Source of the DNA: Lachnospiraceae bacterium
GTDB lineage: Bacteria; Bacillota; Clostridia; Lachnospirales; Lachnospiraceae
DNA: 59,742 bases
Direction of reading: 5' to 3'
Assembly (NCBI GenBank): GCA_017476665.1
Contig: JAFUZJ010000022.1
Location: 1-59,742 of the forward strand
Positions within the stretch are counted from its first letter, which is position 1; each line of letters begins with the position of its first letter. The notes under the pieces were generated by a model that made no database searches, was not told where the DNA came from, and saw nothing but the letters and a program-made list of their open reading frames with translations. A program made the translations under genes and the position numbers. This document shows, piece by piece, positions 25,030 to 32,967 of this stretch.

Positions 25030-25247
25030 TTTTGAAAGAAATGACGTCAAAGTAGTATGAAAAAGACAAAAAGTGTGGTAAAATGACAGAGGTGTTAGAT
25101 TGTGGATAACTTGGTGGATATGGTGGATTTCTTGAAAAAAGACAGCAAAAAAGCCACAAAATATGACACATATTGACAAGATATTCTGACAATCGACACT
25201 GAAAATTTTTGCAGGAAATTTGCAAGACACAGGAGGAAATGGAGTTT
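25030..25247. other. Intergenic region between helicase and GH13 genes
   Basis: No gene is visible. The stretch contains one TGTGGATAA (25101-25109), a perfect single DnaA-box match, two TGGTGGAT copies close by, and a TTGACA without a convincing -10. A single box is not evidence of an origin. Confidence 0.4.
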
Positions 25248-26561
25248 ATGTGGGCTTACGAAAGTGTATTTTATCAGATTTATCCGTTGGGTTTCTGTGG
25301 AGCGCCTTTCGAGAATGACGGTGTGTTGGAGCATCGTATTTTAAAGGTGAAGGAATGGATTCCGCACATGCAGAAGCTTGGGATCAATGCAATTTATTTT
25401 TCACCGGTTTTTGAGTCGGATACGCATGGGTATAATACAAGAGATTACAGAAAAATAGATGTACGTCTTGGCACCAATGAGGATTTCAGGGAGGTCTGTG
25501 GGGCGCTTCATGAGGCCGGGATCAAGGTCGTGTTGGATGGCGTGTTTAATCATGTGGGCAGAGGGTTCGGACCGTTCCAGGATGTGCTGCATAACAGAGA
25601 GGGTTCCCGCTATGTGAACTGGTTTCACCGGATTGATTTTGGGGGCAACTCAAACTACAATGACGGACTATGGTACGAAGGCTGGGAAGGGAACTATGAC
25701 CTGGTCAAACTGAATCTTTACAATGATGAAGTGGTGAATTATCTGCTGGAAAGCATCAAGGGCTGGGTGGATGAATTTGATATTGATGGCCTCAGATTGG
25801 ATGTGGCATACTGCCTGAATGAGAATTTCTGCCGCAGACTGCGGGAGTACACATCCGGGCTGAAGCAGGATTTCTTCCTGGTGGGAGAGATGCTGCATGG
25901 CGACTATAACCGCCTGATGAATGACACTATGCTGCATTCCGCGACCAATTATGAGTGCTATAAGGGATTATACAGTAGTTTTAACAGCATGAATCTGTTT
26001 GAGATCGTTCACTCATTGTTGCGTCAGTTCGGCCCTGAAAACTGGACGCTTTACAAAGGAAAACACCTGTTATCTTTTGTGGACAACCACGATGTAACGC
26101 GTGTTGCAAGTATATTGACCAATGAGAAGCATTTGCCGCTTATCTACGCGTTGATGTTTGGCATGCCAGGGATTCCCTGCGTTTATTACGGCAGTGAATG
26201 GGGAGAAAAAGCAGAGAAGCACCAGGGTGATCCGGCGTTGCGCCCTTGCATAGATGCGCCGATATGGAATGAGTTAACTGACTTTATCAGTCAATTAGCC
26301 GAGGCAAAAAAGCATTGTGAGGCGCTGAATTACGGTACTTTCCGCTCCGTACTTCTCACGAACAAGCAGTGCATTTTTGAACGGAAGACGGACAATGAGC
26401 GCGTGTTGGTAGCAATCAATGCCGACGGCCAGGATTTTGTGGCACACTTTGATGCCGGCTGCGGGATGGCGGAGGATCTGATCACCGGAAAGCCTCATGA
26501 TTTTGGCGGAGGCAGTACATTGCCCGCCTACAGTGCGGCATTTTGGAAGATGGAGAAATAA
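25248..26561 (+). CDS. Alpha-amylase family (GH13) glycoside hydrolase, cytoplasmic
   Basis: The 437-residue protein has the four GH13 regions: I DGVFNHVG, II DGLRLDVAY (nucleophile Asp), III LVGEML (acid Glu) and IV FVDNHDVTR. It has no signal peptide and little beyond the catalytic barrel and a short C-terminal beta domain, so it probably acts inside the cell on imported maltodextrins (alpha-glucosidase, cyclomaltodextrinase or similar). AGGAGG at 25231-25236 lies 11 bases before ATG 25248 and two before ATG 25239; the former is preferred. A hairpin follows the gene. Confidence 0.9.
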   Translation: MWAYESVFYQIYPLGFCGAPFENDGVLEHRILKVKEWIPHMQKLGINAIYFSPVFESDTHGYNTRDYRKIDVRLGTNEDFREVCGALHEAGIKVVLDGVFNHVGRGFGPFQDVLHNREGSRYVNWFHRIDFGGNSNYNDGLWYEGWEGNYDLVKLNLYNDEVVNYLLESIKGWVDEFDIDGLRLDVAYCLNENFCRRLREYTSGLKQDFFLVGEMLHGDYNRLMNDTMLHSATNYECYKGLYSSFNSMNLFEIVHSLLRQFGPENWTLYKGKHLLSFVDNHDVTRVASILTNEKHLPLIYALMFGMPGIPCVYYGSEWGEKAEKHQGDPALRPCIDAPIWNELTDFISQLAEAKKHCEALNYGTFRSVLLTNKQCIFERKTDNERVLVAINADGQDFVAHFDAGCGMAEDLITGKPHDFGGGSTLPAYSAAFWKMEK

Positions 26562-26576
26562 AGAAGATGAAGAAAT

Positions 26577-26611
26577 ACAGAAAAGGGAGTCATTCAGACT
26601 TCCTTTTCTGT
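26577..26611. terminator. Hairpin between convergent GH13 and ECF S-component genes
   Basis: ACAGAAAAGGGAGTC (26577-26591) pairs with GACTTCCTTTTCTGT (26597-26611) over 15 positions with one G-T wobble. It overlaps the end of the minus-strand gene. T-runs are weak on both sides, so its efficiency is uncertain. Confidence 0.6.
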
Positions 26612-27388
26612 AAAAAGACCGGCTTTTTTTAATGCGGGCCGCAGTGCCAGATAGAACACAGTCGCTGCAATGACTGCGACCACGGCGTTCACTAAAGTGG
26701 TCATGGCGTTGATCTTTGCAAAAGTTTTTGCAATATCCTGTGGGATGTCCAGCAGGTATGTTTTATAGAAATATCCCACCAGCGGGTCGGCGATCACATT
26801 GAAAACCATTCCGCATATGCTGGCTGCAATGGTTGCGCCGGTTATATATTTTACGGTGTGCTCTCTGCTGATATGAAAGAGCTTATGCGCAACAAAACCG
26901 ACCACCAGACCGATCATCAGCTTCAATAAGAAAGTTTTGGGAGCACTGGTCACATAAGCGGTGGTCAGATCTGCGATCGTCATGCCGATGGCACCGGCCA
27001 GACCGCCCCAATAGCCGCCTAAAAGTAACGCCCCAAGTACACAGAATACATTGCCAAAGTGAAACGCAGTTTTCTCTGTGCCCACGGGAATATCGATCTT
27101 GAAGACGGCAAAACCGATATAACATAAGGCAGCCAGAAGTCCCGCCTGAGCTAACTGTTTTACATCCGCTTCCTGTGAAGGATGCACGCCGATGAAAGCT
27201 TTATAGGCGCCGCGCACGGTGATCATGACAGCCACAAACAATGCGGTCAGACTGTACGCATAGGGCTGTTTGATCTCCTGAAGATAAGATTTATGTGTGA
27301 CAAAGGAACAGATCAGGCTGACCAATAAGAGCACAATTCCTACGATCAACATTGTCTTGCTTTTGGTTCTTTTTTCTGGCTTTTCCAT
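26594..27388 (-). CDS. ECF transporter S component
   Basis: The 264-residue protein has two N-terminal spans, then an S-component-like block: GLLAALCYIGFAVFKIDIP, FHFGNVFCVLGALLLGGYWGGLAGAIGMTIADLT and conserved spans to the end. S components bind a vitamin or small metabolite and work with a shared EcfAA'T module, which is not in this window. Substrate cannot be read from sequence. The start at 27388 follows an AGAGGG site; an upstream extension to 27583 is open but has no support. A long dyad lies upstream at 27488-27531. Confidence 0.82.
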   Translation of the reverse strand: MEKPEKRTKSKTMLIVGIVLLLVSLICSFVTHKSYLQEIKQPYAYSLTALFVAVMITVRGAYKAFIGVHPSQEADVKQLAQAGLLAALCYIGFAVFKIDIPVGTEKTAFHFGNVFCVLGALLLGGYWGGLAGAIGMTIADLTTAYVTSAPKTFLLKLMIGLVVGFVAHKLFHISREHTVKYITGATIAASICGMVFNVIADPLVGYFYKTYLLDIPQDIAKTFAKINAMTTLVNAVVAVIAATVFYLALRPALKKAGLFTEKEV

Positions 27389-27487
27389 AGTGATCCCTCT
27401 TTTCCTGATATCATATCTGTTTGAATTATATTTATTCCTGTGATCTGTTTGAGCGCTCCTCACATTACGCATAGTATATAGAAAGAG

Positions 27488-27531
27488 TGGCATGATAAAA
27501 AGTGCCAGAATGAAACTTTTTTGCCATGCCA
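27488..27531. promoter_or_regulatory. Two-tier inverted repeat in the divergent 27389-27644 region
   Basis: TGGCATG (27488-27494) pairs with CATGCCA (27525-27531), and inside it AAAAAGT (27497-27503) pairs with ACTTTTT (27515-27521). It lies between the ECF S-component gene and a sigma factor gene transcribed away from it. It may be an RNA structure in the S-component leader or an operator. I could not match it to a known riboswitch. The rest of the region shows no gene. Confidence 0.4.
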
Positions 27532-27644
27532 GTTTGAAAACAGCATAAGTGAAAAAAGAAAATTGCATGACCGGTTGTAACAAAATCCATCAAATTCCGA
27601 TATATCAGTAAAAGCAGAGCTTGCACCGGAAAGGAAAAGACAAA

Positions 27645-28121
27645 GTGGATGAGATATATGAACAAAACGCGAAAATAGTATATTTTTTCCTGTATTCACT
27701 TTGTCGGGATGAGGCACTGTCGGAAGATCTGATGCAGGAAACATTTCTTCGGGCAATCCAGTCTCTGGACACCTACAACGGTCAATGCAAACTCTCTACC
27801 TGGCTCTGCCAGATTGCAAAGCATCTGCTCTATCAGCACTGGGAGAAAACGGCCAAGCGGGATCTGATCGAGCTGGATGAAGACTTGCTCTTGCAGGCGC
27901 CTGACACCGGAGAAAAAGTGTTAAAGAAACTGGAGCTGGATGCTGTCATGAAGCGGATACAGACCCTGCCGGAACAGATGCGGAAAGTGGTGCTCCTGCG
28001 GGCCCTGAGCGACCTCTCCTATCGGGAGATCGGACAGATGCTGGGCAGGAGCGAGAACTGGGCCCGGGTGACATTTTACCGGGCAAAAGAAATTTTGATC
28101 AGGGAGGGATACCATGAATAG
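27645..28121 (+). CDS. ECF-type RNA polymerase sigma factor
   Basis: The 158-residue protein has region 2 (DLMQETFLRAIQSLDTY, KLSTWLCQIAKHLLYQHW) and region 4 (LPEQMRKVVLLRALSDLSYREIGQMLGRSENWARVTFYRAKEIL) of extracytoplasmic-function sigma factors. GTG 27645 is the only well-placed start, with AAAGGAAA upstream. The stop overlaps the start of the anti-sigma gene by 8 bases, a usual arrangement for a sigma/anti-sigma pair. Confidence 0.9.
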   Translation: MDEIYEQNAKIVYFFLYSLCRDEALSEDLMQETFLRAIQSLDTYNGQCKLSTWLCQIAKHLLYQHWEKTAKRDLIELDEDLLLQAPDTGEKVLKKLELDAVMKRIQTLPEQMRKVVLLRALSDLSYREIGQMLGRSENWARVTFYRAKEILIREGYHE

Positions 28122-28950
28122 TGAACACATGACTATAAAATGCGAAGTGATCCAGGATCTGATGCCGTCATATCTCGATGAGATCTGCTCGGACGCTTCC
28201 AGAGAACTTGTGGAACAGCACATGCAAAACTGCGAAAGCTGCCGTAAACGCTGTGAACTGCTGAAAAACTGGAGCAATGATTTCGCTGTGGAAAATATGG
28301 AAGAGAAACAGCTCGACGGCATGCAGAAAGTACGGAAAAAGATGCAGATGCAAAAGTGGTTTTTGGTAATGGCATGCGTTTATCTGGTATGGCTGGGATA
28401 CAGCACTTTTATCGAGTACAGATCATCCTTTTTCCCAAGCGTGGTGCTGCAAGTCATTTCCCAGGTACTTCTGCTGCTGGCGGCAGAAGCAGGTCGTAGA
28501 CATCGCGAAAAACAGACTGGGGACATAAAATTTGCTGACAAAAAGGACATGGCAGTGATTGCTGCTGCGGTTTTTCTCTCCGGGCTGGCATTCGTGGGGA
28601 TGCATATGGCGTGGGGACATTTGGAGGCAGGAGCTCCCGATTTTTACGGAATCGCCTGGTATCAGGTTGGTCCTGCGCTGTCCATGTTATTCGGTCTTGT
28701 CTTTGCGATAAATTTTGCGGGGATTTTTTATTGCTATTCGAAAGTTTTAAATTCACAGATCCGCAGGCGCTGGATGCTTGCCGTATTTCTCACGGGGACA
28801 CTTCTGATGGTATCCTATGGAGGCATGCTGCACAATATGGAATCTCCCGAGACGATCATGTATTGCCTTGACAGGGATACGGTGGTGATCTGCGGGATCG
28901 GCCTGCTTGGGGTCGCGCTCAATCTGCTGTATGACAGACTGAGAGGATAA
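28114..28950 (+). CDS. Anti-sigma factor with zinc-finger N-terminus and membrane C-terminus
   Basis: The 278-residue protein starts with a zf-HC2/ZAS-type segment (KCEVIQDLMPSYLDE, then HMQNCESCRKRC: H-x3-C-x2-C) that normally binds the cognate ECF sigma factor. About six membrane spans follow. The gene overlaps the sigma gene, so its product very probably holds that sigma factor at the membrane until an envelope signal is sensed. The signal is unknown. Confidence 0.85.
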   Translation: MNSEHMTIKCEVIQDLMPSYLDEICSDASRELVEQHMQNCESCRKRCELLKNWSNDFAVENMEEKQLDGMQKVRKKMQMQKWFLVMACVYLVWLGYSTFIEYRSSFFPSVVLQVISQVLLLLAAEAGRRHREKQTGDIKFADKKDMAVIAAAVFLSGLAFVGMHMAWGHLEAGAPDFYGIAWYQVGPALSMLFGLVFAINFAGIFYCYSKVLNSQIRRRWMLAVFLTGTLLMVSYGGMLHNMESPETIMYCLDRDTVVICGIGLLGVALNLLYDRLRG

Positions 28951-28956
28951 AAACAT

Positions 28957-28985
28957 TTTACAAATCCGATGAAACGAAGTATAAT
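28957..28985 (+). promoter_or_regulatory. Sigma-A promoter of the MATE gene
   Basis: TTTACA (28957-28962) and TATAAT (28980-28985) are separated by exactly 17 bases, about 57 bases before the MATE start. Confidence 0.75.
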
Positions 28986-29041
28986 GTTCCGCGGTGAGAA
29001 AGTAGCACAGACAAAGGAAAACACAACAAAGGAAGTGCAGC

Positions 29042-30379
29042 ATGAACAAAGATCTGACCGTGGGAAAACCGGAAACCATTTTGTGGAGGTTCTGCCTGCC
29101 GCTGTTTGGCAGCATCATCTTCCAGCAGCTTTATAACATTGCCGACAGCCTGGTGGCAGGCAAATTCATCGGAGAGAACGCACTGGCGGCGGTGGGCAAC
29201 AGCTATGAGATCACACTGATCTTTATAGCCTTTGCCTTTGGCTGCAACATAGGCTGTTCCGTGGTGGTGTCCACCTTTTTCGGCGCGAAACGGTACCGGG
29301 AGATGAAGACCGCTGTATCCACAGCCATGATCTCCAGCGCTGTGCTGTGCATTCTGCTTATGGCTGTGGGCATTGCGTTCTGCGGGCAGCTGCTTGATCT
29401 GATCCACACACCCGGAGAGGTGTTCGCGGATTCAAAGCTCTATCTGGACATATATGTCTGGAGCCTGCCGTTTGTTTTCTTTTACAATATCTCCACCGGA
29501 ATTTTCTCCGCATTGGGTGATTCCAAGACACCCTTCTATTTTCTGGCGGCGTCCTCCTGTACCAACATTGCCATGGACATCTGGTTTGTGGCAGGGTTTC
29601 ATATGGGAGTCGCCGGTGTGGCGTGGGCGACCTTTATCTGCCAGGGAGTAAGCTGTGTGCTGGCGGTCATTGTGGTCATGAACAGGTTGCGGGGAATTCG
29701 GATCGAGTCCGAGCAGTTTCCTCTATTTTCCTGGCGCATCTGCGGCATGATTGCCAAGGTTGCCATCCCCAGCATTCTGCAGCAGAGCTTTATCTCTATA
29801 GGAAATATCGTGATCCAGGGCGTGATCAACGGCTTTGGTCCCGGCGTCATGGCCGGTTATTCCGCAGCCATCAAGCTGAATAATCTGGTGATCACTTCCT
29901 TCACCACGCTGGGCAACGGCATCTCGAACTATGCGGCGCAGAATCTTGGCGCAAGCAAAACGGATCGGGTGCATACTGGGTTTCAGGCCGGTCTGAAGTT
30001 AGTTTGGATGCTTGCTGTGCCGTTGGCGGCACTTTATGTGCTCTGTGGCAGGTATCTTCTGCTGTTTTTTGTGGACGAGCCTTCAGCGGAGACCATTCAT
30101 TCCGGACTGATGTTTCTTCGCATTGTGGCGCCGTTCTATGTCGTGATCTCCACGAAGCTGGTGGCGGACGGAATTCTCAGAGGGGCCGGTATGATGGGAA
30201 AATTCATGATTGCCACCTTTACGGATCTGATCTTACGAGTGGTGCTCGCCATTCTGCTTGCAAAGACCGGTCTGGGCTCCACCGGGATCTGGTGCGCATG
30301 GCCTGTGGGCTGGTGCACGGCGACGGTGCTCTCGGTCTGCTTTTACTATACCGGGCCGTGGCGAAAGAAAATGGATTAA
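29042..30379 (+). CDS. MATE family efflux transporter
   Basis: The 445-residue protein has twelve hydrophobic spans in two related halves, beginning with PETILWRFCLPLFGSIIFQQLYNIADSLVAGKFIGENALAAVG, which is typical of MATE exporters. These use Na+ or H+ gradients to expel drugs or metabolites. AAGGAAG precedes the start. It has its own promoter (28957-28985) and terminator (30393-30417), so it is a single-gene unit between two sigma-factor modules. Confidence 0.92.
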   Translation: MNKDLTVGKPETILWRFCLPLFGSIIFQQLYNIADSLVAGKFIGENALAAVGNSYEITLIFIAFAFGCNIGCSVVVSTFFGAKRYREMKTAVSTAMISSAVLCILLMAVGIAFCGQLLDLIHTPGEVFADSKLYLDIYVWSLPFVFFYNISTGIFSALGDSKTPFYFLAASSCTNIAMDIWFVAGFHMGVAGVAWATFICQGVSCVLAVIVVMNRLRGIRIESEQFPLFSWRICGMIAKVAIPSILQQSFISIGNIVIQGVINGFGPGVMAGYSAAIKLNNLVITSFTTLGNGISNYAAQNLGASKTDRVHTGFQAGLKLVWMLAVPLAALYVLCGRYLLLFFVDEPSAETIHSGLMFLRIVAPFYVVISTKLVADGILRGAGMMGKFMIATFTDLILRVVLAILLAKTGLGSTGIWCAWPVGWCTATVLSVCFYYTGPWRKKMD

Positions 30380-30392
30380 GGGAACAGATTGC

Positions 30393-30417
30393 GGGAGCCG
30401 AATGAGGCTCCCTTTTT
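30393..30417 (+). terminator. Terminator of the MATE gene
   Basis: GGGAGCC (30393-30399) pairs with GGCTCCC (30406-30412), six-base loop, followed by TTTTT. Confidence 0.85.
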
Positions 30418-30512
30418 GGTGAAAAATAAATTTTCAAATCAGAGGATTTTTTGAAATTTTGATACGTTTACTATATGGAGTGTGACAAGATTGATACGAA
30501 GAGGAAATAGGA

Positions 30513-30977
30513 ATGAGTAACCACGATTGTGAAGAAATATACAACCGTCTGTCAGATACCGTTTACCGCATGGCGTTAGTTATATTAAAAAACACCGCAG
30601 ATGCTGAGGATGCCGTATCGGAAGTGTTCCTGCGATATCTGCGCAGACCGCAGTGCTTTCAGGATCAAAATCACGAAAAGGCATGGTTTTTGCGGGTGAC
30701 GATCAATTATTGCAGAGATCAGCTCAGAAAACGGAAATACCCGGTGGAGGATATTGAAATGCTTCCGGATCAACCCATGGAAGATAAGGACCGATACGTG
30801 CTGCAGGAAGTCATAGCACTTCCGGATAAATACAGAGAAGTGATCTATCTGCACTATTACGAAGGCTATACCTTGAAAGAGATTGGAAAGATGACTGGAA
30901 CTCTGGAGAGTACGCTGCAGACCAGACTGGTACGCGCCAGAGATCAGCTTAGGATGAGATTGGAGGATGAAACATGA
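30513..30977 (+). CDS. ECF-type RNA polymerase sigma factor
   Basis: The 154-residue protein has ECF region 2 (NTADAEDAVSEVFLRYLRR, KAWFLRVTINYCRDQLRK) and region 4 (LPDKYREVIYLHYYEGYTLKEIGKMTGTLESTLQTRLVRARDQLR). A repeated TTGATACG (30459-30466 and 30491-30498) lies upstream and could be a regulatory element. The gene overlaps the next by four bases (ATGA), pairing it with that membrane protein. Confidence 0.9.
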   Translation: MSNHDCEEIYNRLSDTVYRMALVILKNTADAEDAVSEVFLRYLRRPQCFQDQNHEKAWFLRVTINYCRDQLRKRKYPVEDIEMLPDQPMEDKDRYVLQEVIALPDKYREVIYLHYYEGYTLKEIGKMTGTLESTLQTRLVRARDQLRMRLEDET

Positions 30978-32452
30978 GGAGAGAGGATATTCAAAGTACA
31001 TTCGATCAGATCCAACTTTCTGATGACCGGAAAAAAGAGATATTTCATCATATTCGGGACAAGAGCGCAGAAAAAAATGTGCGCCCCAAAATAGGAATAT
31101 GGAAAGCACTTGCCAGTGCAGCGGCTGTTTTTTTCGTCATCGGGATGTCTGTTATGGGAGTGGACGCCGCGACAGACGGCAAGATCAGCAATGCGATCAA
31201 AGGACTGTTTGGTCTCAATACGGACACGCCGGAGGTTGTGCGTCAGGCCGAACAGTACATTTTCCTAGACATGATCTTTGCGCCGGATGTGGTTTATCTG
31301 GATGATGAGACACTGGTTTTTTCTACCGGGAGAGCGATCTTCATCTACGACAGGCAGGATCGGAGCGGGTTGCAGACCATTGATCTGCAAAAAACGGATT
31401 GTATCTACTGGAATGTGGCAGCGGGGGAGATCCATACCCATGCACTGTATGATGGCGGCGAGATCTGGGTGTTTAACGACAAAAACGGGCAGCGGTACGG
31501 CAAATTTTATCACTACGATCTGTCTGCAGAGCCGTCGTCTCCCGGAATGTCATCCGAGGAGTCTGAGGATGACAACGTATGGAATGAAATCTATGCAAGA
31601 TGGAAAAATGAGGCGGAGAAATATGTTGATACATTCCGCACTTTCGAAGAGATCGGATTAGGGGAACAGCAGATCCATCCGAATAATAGTGTATACAGTG
31701 AGCACAGCTATTCATACAGAAATGCGGAGGGTTCGGATTATCTGGCATATCTCACGGTTCCCTCGGATGAAAAAGGCATACCTACCGAGAAAAGATTTAT
31801 TTTGAATCTTTATGACAAGGAAAGCGGTGAAACTTCGACCGAAGAAGTGCAGTTGGAGTCTTACTCTGTTGCGGAAAGTGATGTAAAAGGGAATGGAACC
31901 GGGGAAGAAACCAAACAAACGGCACCGAAACTACCGGAATTCGTCTACACAGGTGGCGACCCTGCGTTGAAACCGATCTGCGATTATATGGTACAACAGG
32001 GAACGGAGAACTATTATCTCCCGGATGGCAGCGTCTGTATTCCGGCTTTTGTGATATATGATAAAATAGAGCGGGACGGCTCGCTGTATGTATTTGGAAA
32101 TTTTTGGATTCACAACTATTATCAAAACGGAAATACGCTGGAGGAAATTAGCGGCGGTGCGTATCCCGCGAGATTTGAACTGAAACAAAACAATCCCGAA
32201 GTGCATGGAAGAACCTATGAAATTCTGGAGATCACGGTTGCAGGAGACGGGCCCGATTATGACAGGGACATCCGGAAGTTTACGGAGGGGTTTGATGGCG
32301 TCTATCAGAAATATTTCGGAGACTGGGAGAAGACGCAGACTGCTTATCAGGAGACAAGAAAAGAATACATCCGCATGTATGAGGAGAAAAATCACTTGGG
32401 AATCAAGTATTATAAAGACTACGGATGGGAACCTGTAGCAATCAATGAGTGA
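30974..32452 (+). CDS. Membrane-anchored protein, probable anti-sigma/sensor (unrecognised ectodomain)
   Basis: The 492-residue protein has a short cytoplasmic N-terminus (about 45 residues), one membrane span (about 46-63, SAAAVFFVIGMSVMGV) and a large outside domain with no motif I recognise. This is the form of RsgI/anti-sigma proteins, whose N-terminal segment binds the sigma factor encoded just upstream, and the four-base overlap with that gene supports such a role. The outside domain, rich in Tyr/Asp and beta-type sequence, would be the sensor. Hypothetical beyond that. A terminator follows. Confidence 0.6.
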   Translation: MRREDIQSTFDQIQLSDDRKKEIFHHIRDKSAEKNVRPKIGIWKALASAAAVFFVIGMSVMGVDAATDGKISNAIKGLFGLNTDTPEVVRQAEQYIFLDMIFAPDVVYLDDETLVFSTGRAIFIYDRQDRSGLQTIDLQKTDCIYWNVAAGEIHTHALYDGGEIWVFNDKNGQRYGKFYHYDLSAEPSSPGMSSEESEDDNVWNEIYARWKNEAEKYVDTFRTFEEIGLGEQQIHPNNSVYSEHSYSYRNAEGSDYLAYLTVPSDEKGIPTEKRFILNLYDKESGETSTEEVQLESYSVAESDVKGNGTGEETKQTAPKLPEFVYTGGDPALKPICDYMVQQGTENYYLPDGSVCIPAFVIYDKIERDGSLYVFGNFWIHNYYQNGNTLEEISGGAYPARFELKQNNPEVHGRTYEILEITVAGDGPDYDRDIRKFTEGFDGVYQKYFGDWEKTQTAYQETRKEYIRMYEEKNHLGIKYYKDYGWEPVAINE

Positions 32453-32460
32453 GGACAATG

Positions 32461-32492
32461 AGAGGACTGTCAGCGGATGGTCCTCTTTTTTT
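32461..32492 (+). terminator. Terminator after the second sigma/anti-sigma pair
   Basis: AGAGGAC (32461-32467) pairs with GTCCTCT (32480-32486) and six further T residues follow. Confidence 0.75.
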
Positions 32493-32503
32493 AAACAAAA
32501 AGG

Positions 32504-32555
32504 TTGACAATAGTCACACGAAATGATATTCTATAGAAAAGGTTGACTATAGTCA
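32504..32555 (+). promoter_or_regulatory. blaI-like promoter with two operator dyads
   Basis: TTGACA (32504-32509) and TATTCT (32527-32532) are spaced by 17 bases. Two near-identical 12-bp dyads, TGACAATAGTCA (32505-32516) and TGACTATAGTCA (32544-32555), sit on the -35 and just after the predicted start of transcription, 39 bases apart. They are the likely binding sites of the BlaI-type repressor encoded next, giving autoregulation. Confidence 0.8.
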
Positions 32556-32583
32556 CACAGATTAACCAAGGAGGAAATGACAC

Positions 32584-32967
32584 ATGGATGAGGAAAAGAT
32601 CATCTTACAACCCAGCGAGAGAGCGCTGATGGAAGAACTTTGGCGCGAGAGGCCGCAGACAATCACACAGCTATACCATGCGCTGGAAGAAAAATGCGGT
32701 TGGACAAAAAGCACTGTGAGCACCATGCTGAAGAGGATGACGGAGAAAGGCTTACTCAGATATGAGCAGGGGACAAAAGCCAAAAACTATTTTCCAACAG
32801 TGGAGCAGAGCACAGTAAATTATGCAGAAACCCAGAGCTTTTTAAGCAGGGTATATAATGGCTCTGTCAGCATGATGATGAGCACCCTGTTAAAGCAGCG
32901 AAAACTTTCGGCGGAGGAGTTGCAGGAATTGTATGATATGCTGCAGGAAATGGAGGAAGAATCATGA
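32584..32967 (+). CDS. BlaI/MecI/CopY family transcriptional repressor
   Basis: The 127-residue protein is a winged-helix repressor of the Penicillinase_R family: LMEELWRERPQTITQLYHALEEKCGWTKSTVSTMLKRMTEKGLL is the DNA-binding part, followed by a short dimerisation segment. Such repressors are cleaved when their metalloprotease partner is activated. The partner gene follows with a four-base overlap. Two dyads upstream (32505, 32544) are its probable operators. AAGGAGG precedes the start. Confidence 0.92.
   Translation: MDEEKIILQPSERALMEELWRERPQTITQLYHALEEKCGWTKSTVSTMLKRMTEKGLLRYEQGTKAKNYFPTVEQSTVNYAETQSFLSRVYNGSVSMMMSTLLKQRKLSAEELQELYDMLQEMEEES

Noticed and set aside
25101-25109. DnaA box TGTGGATAA
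   Set aside because: A single 9-mer without a cluster, dnaA/dnaN or AT-rich unwinding element is expected by chance.
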